Assembly: GCF_000150275.1 (NCBI RefSeq)
Contig: NW_002060949.1
Coordinates: 2,787,836 to 2,851,835, forward strand
Length of the DNA stretch: 64,000 nucleotides
Direction: 5' to 3'
DNA from: Trichoplax adhaerens
Taxonomy: Eukaryota > Placozoa > Uniplacotomia > Trichoplacea > Trichoplacidae
In this document: positions 1 through 12,979 of the stretch, in pieces
Numbering within the stretch: the stretch's first letter is position 1
Layout: every line of letters starts with the position of its first letter
Translations under genes and position numbers: made by a program
Notes under the pieces: model-generated
The model's database searches: none
What the model saw: only the letters and a program-made list of their open reading frames with translations
What the model was told of the DNA's origin: nothing

Positions 1-176
1 ATATAATTTAAACTTTTTTATACAAATTATTATACGGATTTCATCAATGAATATCGTGTTACATATGCATCAATTCTGCAATCGAATTGCATAGTGAATC
101 CTATAGCAGCATTTGATAATGATTATATCAACTTACCGTGGACAATGTCTTCGAATTGATATCGTCTAGAATAGCA
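1..176. other. 3' flank of adhesion GPCR A
   Basis: AT-rich sequence beyond the inferred stop codon of the minus-strand receptor gene. It probably contains its 3' UTR. I see no other gene. Confidence 0.4.
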
Positions 177-3100
177 TTACATAAAAGATAAATACAATTT
201 AAATTTCTCATTCATCAAGTAGTCATAAACCCAAGCAAGATACTTTGTAGCTTCAGAAATAATGATGAAATGATTATCAAGTATGAAGATTTTTGGTCTA
301 TACAGCACCTTAATGTTTTTAATATAGATTATGATGCTATCAGCACTTTAACAATTACCTGATGAAAAATAATCACTAGGAGCTACTTTTGCTCGGCTAC
401 GAGAACCTAGGTTCTTCTGTTTATTTCGCTTCATAGTCTAATTTTGAGAAAGTCGTACATAAAAATAAGATAACTATTATAATTAATTAGTTTATCCAAA
501 GTTAATAAAAATTTTGTTTAGTAATTAAATTTATTAGACAGCCTTAATACAGAAAATGTGTACATATTGATGCTGTTAAAATAATTTTGAATTAAAACCT
601 TCAACGGTGATCCTGAGCTGCTGGACTCATAACTAAATTTATTCGATTGGCGTGCTAATTTCGATTTAATCTGTAAAGAGTTCAATTATAGTTTTATAGA
701 GGGTATTTTTTAAGCTATTAAATTGATAGGAAGTAATGTTAACCTCTGAATTGAAGCAGCAGTGAAAGAGGAAAAAGAAAAATCCCTGTGAAATAACAAG
801 AAAATACCGCGTTAGTTCAAAATAGGAATAATTTGCTCTTACATGTACGTTTCTTATCTACATTAGATACTAGCTAATGTATAAGTACGAAACTTAGCTA
901 CTTTACCTGCAAGCCGTTAAAGATCACAAAGATGTAACTAAAGACAATAGTATTACTATCCACTGATAACAGACCAAATAGCCAAGTCAGACCCAATAAA
1001 GGTAAAAGAACAGTAACTGCTCTGAGGCTAGATCTACGAATACGAAAGATATTGCTTAGTTATGATAAAAACTTTATGTTGTGGACTTTTATTTAAATTG
1101 TCTAGATACATAAACGAAGACTAGTAATAAATGAAGCCTTACTTGAAGCTTTTCCAGTGGCCTTGGTTCTTTTGAACAATTTGAAACTTAGCCTTACCAA
1201 CAACAATTCTCACCACAGTAGCCAATATCAATGTATTTATCTTTAGAAGGTAAGTAAGTAAAAATCAGATTCTAAAAGCACACGCTATTGCAGAAAGAAT
1301 AACTCTGAAATTGCTATCATAATAATATGTTTTCATTAAAGCGACATAATTCAAGTAGAATATAGCAGACTTACTGAAATTATGACTATAGCTGGGGCAA
1401 CAAATGCCCAAATCAATCCGTTTTTGACGGATAACCAACACCTAGACAAGAGAAGAATATAGACATTATTACTACGAAAATAAGTAAACCATTCATTTCA
1501 TAAATAACATTAATTTAAATGAGGCGCATGTCGAATTGTACTTTCTCTATATTCTGTAGTATCGCAATATCATTTAACTTACACGCTATTTGTTCCGTAA
1601 TCTTGATGTCTAACAGCAACAGATATAATGGTAATGATAAGTGGAATACCTATTAGAGGATAATACAAGCATCTATTTTAATAAATGACTTAGTTAGTAC
1701 TTCTATATACTCTTCTAAGATTAAAACTGTTAAATTTTGTTACTGATTTTTAATCACAAGGGTATTTGTTTTAAAGAATAAAATATCATTAAGATCTCTC
1801 TGCATGTTCGTATATAAATTTATATGCTTACCCCATCCAAGAGAGTAATATATAATTGTTTTAGATTTGGTCTCAAATACTGTTACTATTTGGAAGTAAA
1901 GATGTATGCCTTCAACTAACATCCATGAAAAGATCGCAAGAAAGAAAAAGTGTTGATAGATAGCTAAAAATTTGCATGGCACCTATAGAGAGAATTCATT
2001 CATGATTATTATAACAAGATTCGGCTACCTTACTAACTCTTCACGAAATATGATACGACATAGCAAAAGATATTTTATTACACTAAGGGTTATTTTTCAT
2101 CCTATTACGAATTAATTTAAATAATTACCGGCCAAAGCTTTACAGCATCACCCAACAGCAAGCCAATTTGTGCCAAAAGTAATGAGATCCCTAAATTCAT
2201 ATGAATTTGATATCGATCGCTAGTCAATCTATTACAGCCGATATCAGTAATAGAATAGAAAAAGCAATGCATTAGCGCAAAATAAGATGCAGCTATCATG
2301 GTTTTATCCCAGGATAACAAAAATCTATACAAATTTTTTTTGAAGTAAAATATAACGAATTACGAATATTTAAAAATTTAATTTAATATTACACTTTATT
2401 TTATAGCAACAATACAAAAGTAAAGTAGCCTTCATTATAATAAATAGATAACTAAATTATCTTATAAATGATCATGCAAGAAATTCTTACAACAATCGCT
2501 TGCAAAATATTATACATACCTAAGCATAAGAAACACTACAATAGATGCCAACGTTCCAAAGATAGATAGTGAACAAACTACGTACGTTATAATGGTTAGA
2601 ATTCTTGCGTGATCTTGAGAAATCTATTTTTTAAACCATGTTTAAAATATTTTTCAGCAATCGCTTAATTTCTCGGACGTAATTATTCAAAATAAATTAT
2701 AGCCTAAGCCAAATCACTTCTGATCAAAACACTAACCGGTGTATCAGTAACTCTCATCAAGATCGCAAAATGAGTAAGATGGACACATTTGCATTGCGTA
2801 TGCGTTGAATTCGTAGTAATAATCTCACAACCTTCGTTCGACCAGGAACTGTGATAAAACAATTAGAAAACATAAAAAATATGTACTGAAATGATTCTGC
2901 TTTACAAATACAGCATGTTGTCCACTACCTTGTGGTAAAGTTCCAAAATGCACATGTTGGTTTATAACTAGCTGATAAATTCGTCTGAAATAGAACAAAT
3001 AACAGGGTACTCTTAGTTTGATCATCTTCAAATATATAATTTCAGTGCTTTTCAACAAATTAAGTATGGATAATAAGGTCTAGTGCGTTTCGTATGCATC

Positions 3101-6100
3101 GAAGATTCACTGTTTCAGTAAATGGATAGACCTTATCTGTAGCGAATTTCTGTTGTTTTACCTGAGTATGGGTTAGCATAAAAGTAAATGGTTTGTCGGA
3201 AGTAAGGTATGGCGCAGGGGTCATAGAGCACGATATAAGATATGAGTTCACAATTTCAACTCTACTGTTTGTCCTAAAAAAGTAGATTATAATTAAATGA
3301 TAAAAAATTTTTAATTTTTGAATCAACTTCAATGGTACACCCATAAAACTATTTTTGCCATTATTTTTAATCTTACAAAACTTTATTAGAATAATTTACC
3401 TATTAGTTGCTGAACCATTTGAATTGGGTAAGTATTGTAAAGTAGGATAAATTCCTCCAATGACGGTTACGCTACCTAAATGTTGAATCATAATATTTTA
3501 GTTTACGCGCATACGTTGCTTATGGTCATAATAGCGTCAACAATAATTTTACTAGATTTACGAATCTAATAACTTCATTCATTGGAATGTGATTTTCAAG
3601 ATAGATATATTCATGATCTAAACAGAAACCTTTGGCTTGATCTGCTGCAGTTGAAGGGAGCACAAAGTAATTGTCATTGCGCTGCTCTGCCGATAATCTG
3701 AATCCGCCCCCTTGATGTAATGCGGTAGCATTACTCTTCTGGATTTTAACTCGGATCTCTGACGAATTATAAACGAACGACTGGCCATTTTGTAAATTCT
3801 TACCCACTTCTTGAGAAATATCATCAGTAAGTTTTAGCATTACACTGGTAGCTGCAAATCTCTAAACAAATTGCATTTGAAGTAAATTAACAATTTATGA
3901 GTGTTTGCTTTTTAAGTTTAACTAAAAACTGTCACATTTCATATTTGAATTCCTACTATAGTTTAAGATCATCCGTCAACAATGTCAAGAGTCGTAATGA
4001 AATCAAATACTTATCAACATTTCATCTTGTAATATATTAAAAGATAATGCTCATACCTTGCTTGCATTATGCCAGGCAGAAACCGTGTTTGCAGATGTCA
4101 TAGAGCCTAATACTTTATAAAATCCCTATACAGAAGAAATTTAATTTGCGGATCGATATTACAATAAATTCATTACGAGTTCGGTTTTGATTACTATATC
4201 GTCATTTCCTTAATAGTAGGCCTTCTAAACAAGCTATTTAGTCAATCTTACATTGAAAAATTTCACTTTCTTTTCGAGTGTAACATGAGTAACGTTGACA
4301 TTCCTTTGCATTCGTATCAATGCATCTTTAGAAGCTACAAGATCACCGCCATTGACAAGGCTACCGTTGAAAGCAGTGTTTAACCTGGATAAAACATTGG
4401 TAGCAGCGCTAACATTGTGCAATGTCGCAGTCGATTGAATCTAAATTGTTGATATGATATTATCATTAATAATTGCTTAATATATTGCCATGTAATCTGA
4501 GACAACATCGAATTTAAAGATAAACAGTGGCAATGCAGAAATCTACTTAGAGCTAACAAAAATTAACTTACACTCAGGTAAAGAGATTGAAAATTTTGTG
4601 ATAACTCGTCCTTTTGGATTTCAGTGACCGTAGGTTCGACAGTAGCTATATGATTGTCGAATGCAACGTGAGTAAAACAGGTTAATTTTTTAATCAAAAT
4701 TCAACTTAGATTTATGATTTATGGCAAGCCAAATTGTTAACCTACCAATATTTCCATTTGTAGTGGCAATAGTTGTTGCTGGTGAAGTTGTTACTAATGA
4801 ATTGATAATTTAGAACGATAAATTTCAGTAACAAATTCAGGAAGTAATCATCATTCTTCAGTTTGATGATTTAAAATAAACTACGTGCTTTAAAAAATTT
4901 TCATGCCCTACCCTTTGCATTTATCGTTACTTTAGCAGTAGATGATGTCGTCTGTACTTTTACTGTTGTCCTTTCTGTAGTTGGTGCTTCGGTAGTTGAT
5001 TTCGTTGTCGCTATAATTTAGAATGAAATGTCATCGACAATCTCCAACTTAGAATGGTAAAATACATTTGAAATCCATAACTAATAATAAGGATTTCCGT
5101 TCTATTTACTGGCTTACCTTTTGGCGTAGTTATAGTTGTCATTGGTAGTGTAGTTGCAGTTGTTGGAGCATTTGTTGTAGCTGCAATTCATCGTGAAATA
5201 TTATTAATAAATTTTAAATTGAAACCGTACAATACAGTTGCAATCTTTAACTAATAGCAAATCTTTCCGTTCTATTTATTCACTTACTTTGCGCCGTAGT
5301 TTTGGTTGTGGTGGGCAATTCAGTTGCAGTTGTTGGTGTATTTGTTGCACTTGTTGGTGTACTTACGCTTGTTGATGGTTTTTGTGTGGTGGAAGAGACA
5401 GTCTTAGTGGTTGCCATTTTTTGTGTAGTTAACACCACTACTTTTTCCGTAGTAGGGCGGGGTGGCAATGTTGTAGTTTCTCTCGCAGTCGCTATAAAAA
5501 AGTTTGATGGTGTGCAATATTTAAAACACTGTCGATCAAGTTGATATCATATACAACAAGTGAGCAATTTAGCATCAATTATACCTCTTGTAGGACCTTG
5601 AGTAGTACTTGTAGTTTTGATTGCCAATGTCTGAACTTGGCGAGTTGCAGTGGTAGCTAATAATATAGTCAAAATCAGCATTAACGCTATGTATATAGAT
5701 TATGGTTAGTAAATATCGCCTGCTTTCTTCTACGCTAGCTAGTATAGTAATCGTGGCGGCTTAAGTCCAAGACATAAAGTACAATATATGATATTCTTAC
5801 CTTTATTTGACTCTGTTGTAGATCGAGTAGGAACTGTTTTGGGTTGCTGCGTTGTAATTATTGTTGCCTGATGTGTTCCACGAGTCGAAACAGCTGTATT
5901 AGATCGGGTAGCTTCAGTAGAAGGGATTGGAGTCGAATTTGTATTTGGGCTACGAGTTCTTGTAGGAATATTGGCTTGTGTTGTCGGGATCAAATTGGTA
6001 GTAACAGTATGATTAGGAGGTTTTGTAGTTGGTAAATGCATGATATCTGTAGGATTGGACGACGTTTTTGCAATCGAACTTGTACTAGTATCTGAAGTAG

Positions 6101-8008
6101 ACTGTATCGTTTTTGTAGCAAATTTTGACGGTGTTGTTGGCGTATTTGTCGTAGGTTGTTTAGCATCTGTTTTAACATTTGTTGCAGTAGCAGAATTTGT
6201 AGCTTGAGTCTGCGTTGATTGAGAATTCATTGTAGTTGCCATGGTGTTTGTATTAACATTTGTTGCTGTAGCAGAATTTGTAGCTTGTGTCTGCGTTGAT
6301 TGAGAATTCGTTGTAGTTTGCATGGTATTAGCATTTGTTGTTGAAGCAGAATTTGTAGCTCGTGTCTGTGTTGAATGAGAATTTGTTGTAGTTTGCATGG
6401 TATGAGCAATCATTACTGTAGCAGAATTTGTAGCTTGTGTCTGCGTTGATTGAGAATTCGTTGTAGTTTGCATGGTATTAGCAATCGTTACTAAAGCGGA
6501 ATTTGTAGCTTGTGTCTGTGTTGATTGAGAATTTGTTGTAGGTTGCATAGTAACTTTATTAGTATTGGATGATGTAGCTGTATTTGAATTTGCTGTGTTT
6601 TGTGTTTGCGTTGGTTGAGAATTCGTCGTAGATTGTACAGTAACTGTCTTAGTGTCAGCTGTTGCTTCAGTTGATAAACTTGCACTTTGTGTCTGTGCTG
6701 ATTGGGAACTTGTTGCAGGTTGTATCGTATCCGTAGTGGAACTTACTCCATCATCTGTAGAATGTTCTGTAGTAGCTTGAATAATGAATAAAAATTAGAT
6801 TAACAAATAAAATGTTACTGATTGATTCCTTTCTTCTTACTGTAAAATCCTAATACATTTTCAACCTGATCGATTATAAACTGATACGATGTATACTTAG
6901 CCATGAGCTAGCCCTTCTAATAGCCCATAACTTAGCTTACAATGGAAGAATTAGTTCAAAATTAATCAATACGTAATATCAAAGTTTAAGCTGAGTGAAG
7001 TAACCAGGTCGATGTACAAACTAAATAGGGCATATGTATACTCTATGACTCTCCAATATCAAGAAAGAATGAGTAGATCAGATTCTGTAAGCACAAAATA
7101 AATCTGTCATTTTGCCTAAAATAATTCATTCATGAGTAAAGATAAATTACTGAAGCTACAGTTATCGTTGAGTAAGCTCCACAAACTGAGATTATGCTGA
7201 TAAAATAACTTTCGCACTTTTAATCAATCTCATCTATATTTGCTTAGATCAACTAATAACTTCATTTTAGCGCAAATACCTTGTACGGAAGGACTTGGGC
7301 TTACAGTAGCATTGCCCGTACCTTTCAGGAACTCTAGATAGGATAACGATAAGAGTTAAAATTGAAAGGGACAAATTATTCCGAAATGGCAACAACATCA
7401 TTCAAGTTTAATATCTTATTGTACATACCTAACAATACATCCTTCTTAACCTGGCATATTCGAAGGTGATCTTCAGCACAATCTCGATGATACCAAAGCC
7501 ATTGACCAGGTCGGTATATATCAGAAATAATCACGCATTGCTGTTCTGTCTGCGTTGGATCACCAACTCCCCAGTTGTTAAAACTGTTACTGGACGAATT
7601 ATCAACTATCCACTTAAATTTCTCCAGTTTTGGATTGCTATAATAATTACGTAACCCGATCCAATATTCATGTATAGTATTTAAAGTTGGCACAATTGTT
7701 AGTGTCTTTCCTAATGTATCCAATTTGGCCAATATTCCACCAAAGTTTTTACACGCCGCAAGCGCTTTAAAAAAATTTAATTTTGAGTCTTTGAAACCTT
7801 TATAGCAAAGGCCATCCATTTCGACCCAATCCGCTGGGCATACTTCCTCTAAAAGGGATGAAAAGAAAAAGATTTAAAATTTAGTAAAATGCCAACGCTA
7901 AATGCTAATTGTAACTAACGATTACATACCGATACCAGCGGTGGCCGATGAATTATGGATAAAGCACAAATAGTGGAACTGGAATAAGATAGAGCAAGAA
8001 TAACTCAT
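177..8008 (-). CDS. Adhesion GPCR A: C-type lectin, Thr-rich stalk, GAIN/GPS, 7TM
   Basis: Surface receptor rebuilt from about 25 exons read leftwards. Exon 1 (7931-8008) gives a short, weakly hydrophobic leader starting MSYSCSILF. Exon 7429-7848 is a C-type lectin domain (WIGLRN motif, conserved Cys, final RICQ). A linker (7280-7322) leads to a Thr/Ser/Gln stalk in exon 5801-6776 and several short Thr-rich exons (about 4746-5660). GAIN exons lie at 4572-4647, 4252-4440, 4057-4125, about 3559-3863, 3400-3475 and 3162-3273. The GPS spans 2929-2984 (CAFWNF) and 2737-2848 ([12 protein letters not shown]), with predicted cleavage in HL/T. TM exons: 2520 to about 2630, 2144-2228, 1832-1982 (FSWMLVEG), 1583-1649, 1375-1441 ([10 protein letters not shown]), 1143-1240, 907-1033 (LGLTWLFG), 744-785. 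Tail exons are 599-670, 359-416 and 177-250, ending YLSFM. Splice phases agree everywhere checked except between the exons at 3559 and 3400. The family is clear; the ligand is unknown. Confidence 0.9.
2737..2984 (-). other. GPS autoproteolysis motif and tethered agonist, receptor A
   Basis: Two exons joined in phase encode the GPS. The first carries [10 protein letters not shown], the second SWSNEGC then [15 protein letters not shown]. All landmarks are present: two Trp, four Cys and the HLT cleavage triad. In this family cleavage leaves a new N-terminus (THFAILMRV here) that acts as a tethered agonist of the 7TM domain. The role is known for the family and inferred here. Confidence 0.9.
6165..6640 (-). 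repeat. In-frame minisatellite in the Thr-rich stalk of receptor A
   Basis: Five good copies of a 75-bp unit (one of 81 bp) plus one or two degenerate copies up to about 6720, lying inside exon 5801-6776. Each unit encodes about 25 residues built around [18 protein letters not shown]. All units are multiples of three, so copy-number change keeps the frame. The Thr/Ser/Gln composition suits a heavily O-glycosylated, extended stalk that holds the lectin domain away from the membrane. Confidence 0.9.
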
Positions 8009-11000
8009 CAATTGAGTAATAAATTATATACTACTAAGGCAACTTTGTGATATTATACAATTAAAAATTGTAGTGGTTAATCACTGTTTATCACGATGAA
8101 AAAAAGTGGATTTTGAACGTATCGTGATATCTATAATCTATTTATCATCAGGGAATAGAATAATGACATCGATAGAAAACCACAATACAAATATCTCATA
8201 AATTTTTTTATTCTCGTATTGTATACTATTATATTAATATTCTCGCACTTATTTAATATATTAATAATTGTCTTCTTGATTAAGCTTATTAGCTATTTGT
8301 ATTAGTAGGAAAATGCTCTTCATTAAAGTACAGTACGTATACACCAATAATGGTATATTTCTAAAAATTCGGTGGCTATGCGACAAGAGTTCTGAACGAG
8401 GTTCAGTATGACATTTTAATTTCTTGCCTATAACAACCGTATTTAACTTCAAAGGCGCGATATCAATTCTAATACTGTAGCTATATCGTTACTCATTTTT
8501 CAATTTCAATACTACAAATTTATGTCTTTGGCTGTCAGGTCTACTGAGTGAGTGAGAAGTTTGGCAAATATTTGATTTCGCTGAGGCAACAATTACAAGC
8601 CATACCAAACTATGCATATTAATGCTTTGACTCATAAAAAAAACAATTGAAAATTCATCCAATTTACATAAATTTTTCGTGCGTAGACGATAGGATGAAT
8701 TACTCAAATGACGCTATCAATCGAAGTGCTGTAATTTTGCTTCCGGAAAGAGTGATTTAAGTTAAATACTACTATTACCTTTATAAATAATGATGTCAAT
8801 CGAATATTACTCATGAAATTTTATCTTTGTAAACGTTTAATTCCTCTAGTACAAAAGTCATAACTAATGATATAATAAAGTGTGTTGAGAGCCTGACAAT
8901 GAAGAAAAATGATTAAGAACCTATTTTATATTTTTTAATATTATCTATTCTTCGATACGATTAGTAGGATATATTTCGTAAAAGTACATAGTTACTTAAA
9001 CGACGAGATCAATAACTTACTGAAGTATACTACTACAAATGTCAAAGCTACAGTGACAATTCATAAAACTAATTAATTTCTCACTTGGGGTGCTAAAATA
9101 ATGATTCATGAACTAATACTTGGCTAGCAGGAACAATGCATCGTTATAGAAAACATTATAGCCAAATTACGGTACACAGTAACAATTACTAAATTTGCAA
9201 TATCTAGATTACATAAAATCTAAATTTTAAAACTCTATGTTCAAAATAAAATCTATTTATGCTAGATTATCATTAGTCTATATCATCAACATATTATTAA
9301 CTCTATAAACTATTATGTAAAAACAAAACGCTTTAGAATGCAGAGACTAATATCCTTGGACAGTAATTAAAAATAGTGTAGTGATAGCTTTAACGTTATA
9401 TTTTGGAATAAAAACTGTTTGTCATTCCTTTCTGGCATTGATTAAATTATCGTAATACGATATCGAAAAAGTAATTTCAGTCTTTTTATTATAATTCTCA
9501 TCGCAACAGTGAAAAAGTGAATCAACCGATAGAACATGAAGTCCATTTCTATTCGTTCGAAATTTAAAAATTATCTAATCTGTCTTTCTAATTGAATTAT
9601 AGTGATTGAAAATGTATATGGTTCTAATGAGTAGATAACCAACTTTACTGCTATCTCTACAATAGCAGGTAGCGATTTAAATCAAACGTTGTCATAGATT
9701 TAAAGTCGTAATTTTTATAACAACTTAGCTATTTACTATCATCGATCTAATTACGCGGTAGCAGAGAAAGTCTTGTTCAACTTGAATCACGGTAGCCTTT
9801 AATACCCCAGTAATTCTAAATTTTCAATTACTGAGTACAGAAGATTAATGAAAAAGCGCCTTATTTAAACTAGTATTTTAATTAATCAGCTAAAGTAGTA
9901 GCCAATGTATCGTGCAACTTGTTGCATATCGGCGCTAATTTATTACGATTGATTTCAGAACAAACTGTTCCTATAGCATACATTTAATAGTAAAATTTTA
10001 GCCTATTAATTGGAGATAACATTCGCACGGTTAATAATTACAGTATTGTATTCGTAATCTTGATTTTTATTTCAATCTTCACTAATTCTACAAGTGTTTC
10101 GGGCAGATTAATCTAACAGTAGGATATCGTCTACTGCGATTCAAGAGTAGAAGAGTTATAATAATAAGCTAACAATGATCACAGTCATTGTCATGAAGTG
10201 CCATACATTAGCGGGCATTAAAAAAATAATGTTCGATAACTAGAACTTGGTTACCATTACACTAATCAAGTGAAATACGGTTAAAAAAAATTAAAATAAG
10301 AGTAAAAATGAAGCTAACTGTAGCTAAATAAATTCATGTGTGATCAATACCGATTTAAAACTATCTCTTACCAGTACGATTAAAAATAGAGACTTCATCT
10401 TGCCAACTCCATTTTTAACGATGATTACAAGAAAGAACGACGTGACTTATCGACCACTGATCGTAAAATTAAGTACACTGGCGAATTTTTCAACTACAGA
10501 ATAGTAATAAGTAGTGTAAACAGCCAAGCACAGAATTGTTGAAGGTTTTAACATTGTAATCATTCGGAGATAATTTATGTTCTATCTTGCTATTGGTTCA
10601 ATGATACCGCTATTTAATGAAAGATGTGAATGATTTTATTATTTTGCATTCGATTGATCGCCATTAGATCAAAAGAATAATAAACTCAAAGACCTTTTGT
10701 TTAATGATAATTTAATGTAGTTACATAAGAATAATGGTTTAGATAATTGATTCCACCCAACTCGGTCACAAACAACTTGACCTAGAGAAATATGTATAAC
10801 CCCATTAAATTCTAGTATGTGGTATGTGGTATTCCAATTCTCCAAGAATTACTCTCAGGGATATGCATTAATTAATTATAATGATAATCAGAGTTAACAT
10901 GATGTTGCAATCAGCTCTATAGCAATCATTAATTTGTATAATAGCTGTTTAATATTTGTGCAACATTTAGTTATATTTTTCTTTTATTTCCAATGTAGTT

Positions 11001-12979
11001 TCGGCGTCATTTATTTTTCACTTTATTTCGTTTTAAATTGAAATTTTCTAATGAAAAGACACTGAAACCCTATAACTATTAAATTTAAGATATAAAAGTT
11101 AGCAGCGATTTAACTACCGCAACTCACAAATAAATCAAAAGCGGCACGTCTACTTTAGGGCTTACATATTGTATTTGCATATTGTATTTTTAATGACCAC
11201 TAGCAAAACTCTAAATACAGAAAATTGCTATCGCAAATAGTGTACAGTCAGGCCTCGTTAAGATCAAAAATTAATAATCAAATCCCGAATAGTTCACATA
11301 CCTAATGGAATAGGTAATAAAATGATTGAAATAGAAAACAACTTGTAAAAAAAAATGAAGTAAAATAATGCATAAAAGATATTTCGTACAGAAATACGGA
11401 CAATAGCGTAAGTACTTGTAATTCAATTCTCAAGTTGTTGAGTAATAAACAATTATAAAATTACGCTTTTATGATTTTTAATACTTCCCTGACGTGATAG
11501 TGTCTTGTACTCAGAATGCTATTACTTATCAGTTTTGTTTACGAGGGATGTATAGTATTCGCTTATTTATGCGCCTAACAGTCGTAATCGTTGTATGAAA
11601 TACAATAGCCTATGCTATTCATGGATAGATTAAAAAAAGTAGCCTAAAGAAATTATTATTAAATGAATCCTTGTCACTCACAGCAGGAAGTATGTATATC
11701 TGTAGATAAAACCTAGGCCATTCTTAACGACAGTGACAAGAGAGACAGAATTGTTCCTGAGATTATGAAGAGCCAAGATTTACGTCATCATAACGTCAAA
11801 GTATTCAGCAGATGATTGTATCTACGGCAATAATGGCTTTTAATCATAAAATACTAAGTGCCAAGAAGTACCTTCTATAGAATGTGAACAATCCCTGAAT
11901 GTGTATAGTCCTCTAAGAAAGATTTGAACGCAGGAATTTACCACTGTCGCTATATTATCATCTTTTACCCGATTGAATTGTTTGAATGAGCCTGAATTCT
12001 GTTTCATGCTACACCTCATGTCAGTATTACGATGTACGCTTTTCCTTTAACTTTTATCATTTCATGTATTGACAATTTAAAATTTTACTGCATCAATCAT
12101 TCTAACTGGATTACTGCAGTAGTATTAAGTACCGTGTCAGCTAACCATACTAACATACAAACCCTGTATTGATCCCATAATTGTAGAGTATATTACTTAA
12201 TCACTCCACGGTACTTACGCAGCATTCTAAATACATACAGTATCCTAGCTAACTTGATTCAATGTAACAGTTGCCATGATAAATAAATAAAGCACGTGCA
12301 ATGGCAGATCCCAGAAGGTATGTAAATCATATAACGCAAATTGAACAATGAAAGCAGATAGCGTTTCAATTGTCAACATCCGAACAAAAGTTTAAAGTGA
12401 AAACACATTTACTCTGATACTAACGATGACAGAGTACTGTCATGTATGCTATATTGTATATAATAGTGTAGTCACTTACATAAAATGATTTGAAATATTG
12501 GAAAAAATTCTTATAATCATATAAAACTAGAGCATTTCAGCGAAGGGTAGATAATCTTCAATTTCTAATCAAATAACAATATAAATAATAATGCATATAA
12601 AATATAGGACATTAAAAAAATATTCATATGAGAAGATCATTAGAAAAGATCTGCAAATGGATATTAAACTAAAGTATTTAGTCATATGATTATCATATGC
12701 CATGATCGGTTAAAATTTACCTGAATCTTAATTGCCATTTCGGCTATACAAGAAGTATCGAACCAATAGTATGGCTTATATGCAAGTCTATAATCAATCT
12801 ATCGACACCATTTGAATGTCGTCACATTTGAACTTAATCCGTATAGCTAATCAAAATTAATACTACTCTTCATCCTTTAACTGTTTTTACCAAATACTAC
12901 TGCTGGCAAATATAGTCTGATCATTAATGGGCTTTATCAAGTGTCCCCTAAATTTCAATGTCAGATCAAATCAACATAT
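8009..12979. other. Intergenic, no gene recognised
   Basis: About 5 kb of AT-rich sequence between the 5' end of receptor A and the 3' end of POFUT1. Only short ORFs without recognisable domains occur. A minus-strand ORF at 8489-8707 contains a signal-peptide-like stretch (MHSLVWLVIVASA) and could be an alternative first exon of receptor A, but nothing supports its splicing. The promoter of receptor A should lie at the left edge. I see no RNA gene or clear mobile element. Confidence 0.5.

Noticed and set aside
5302-5544. Plus-strand Val-rich hydrophobic ORF
   Set aside because: Antisense of a Thr-rich exon of receptor A; Thr codons read backwards give Val-rich sequence.
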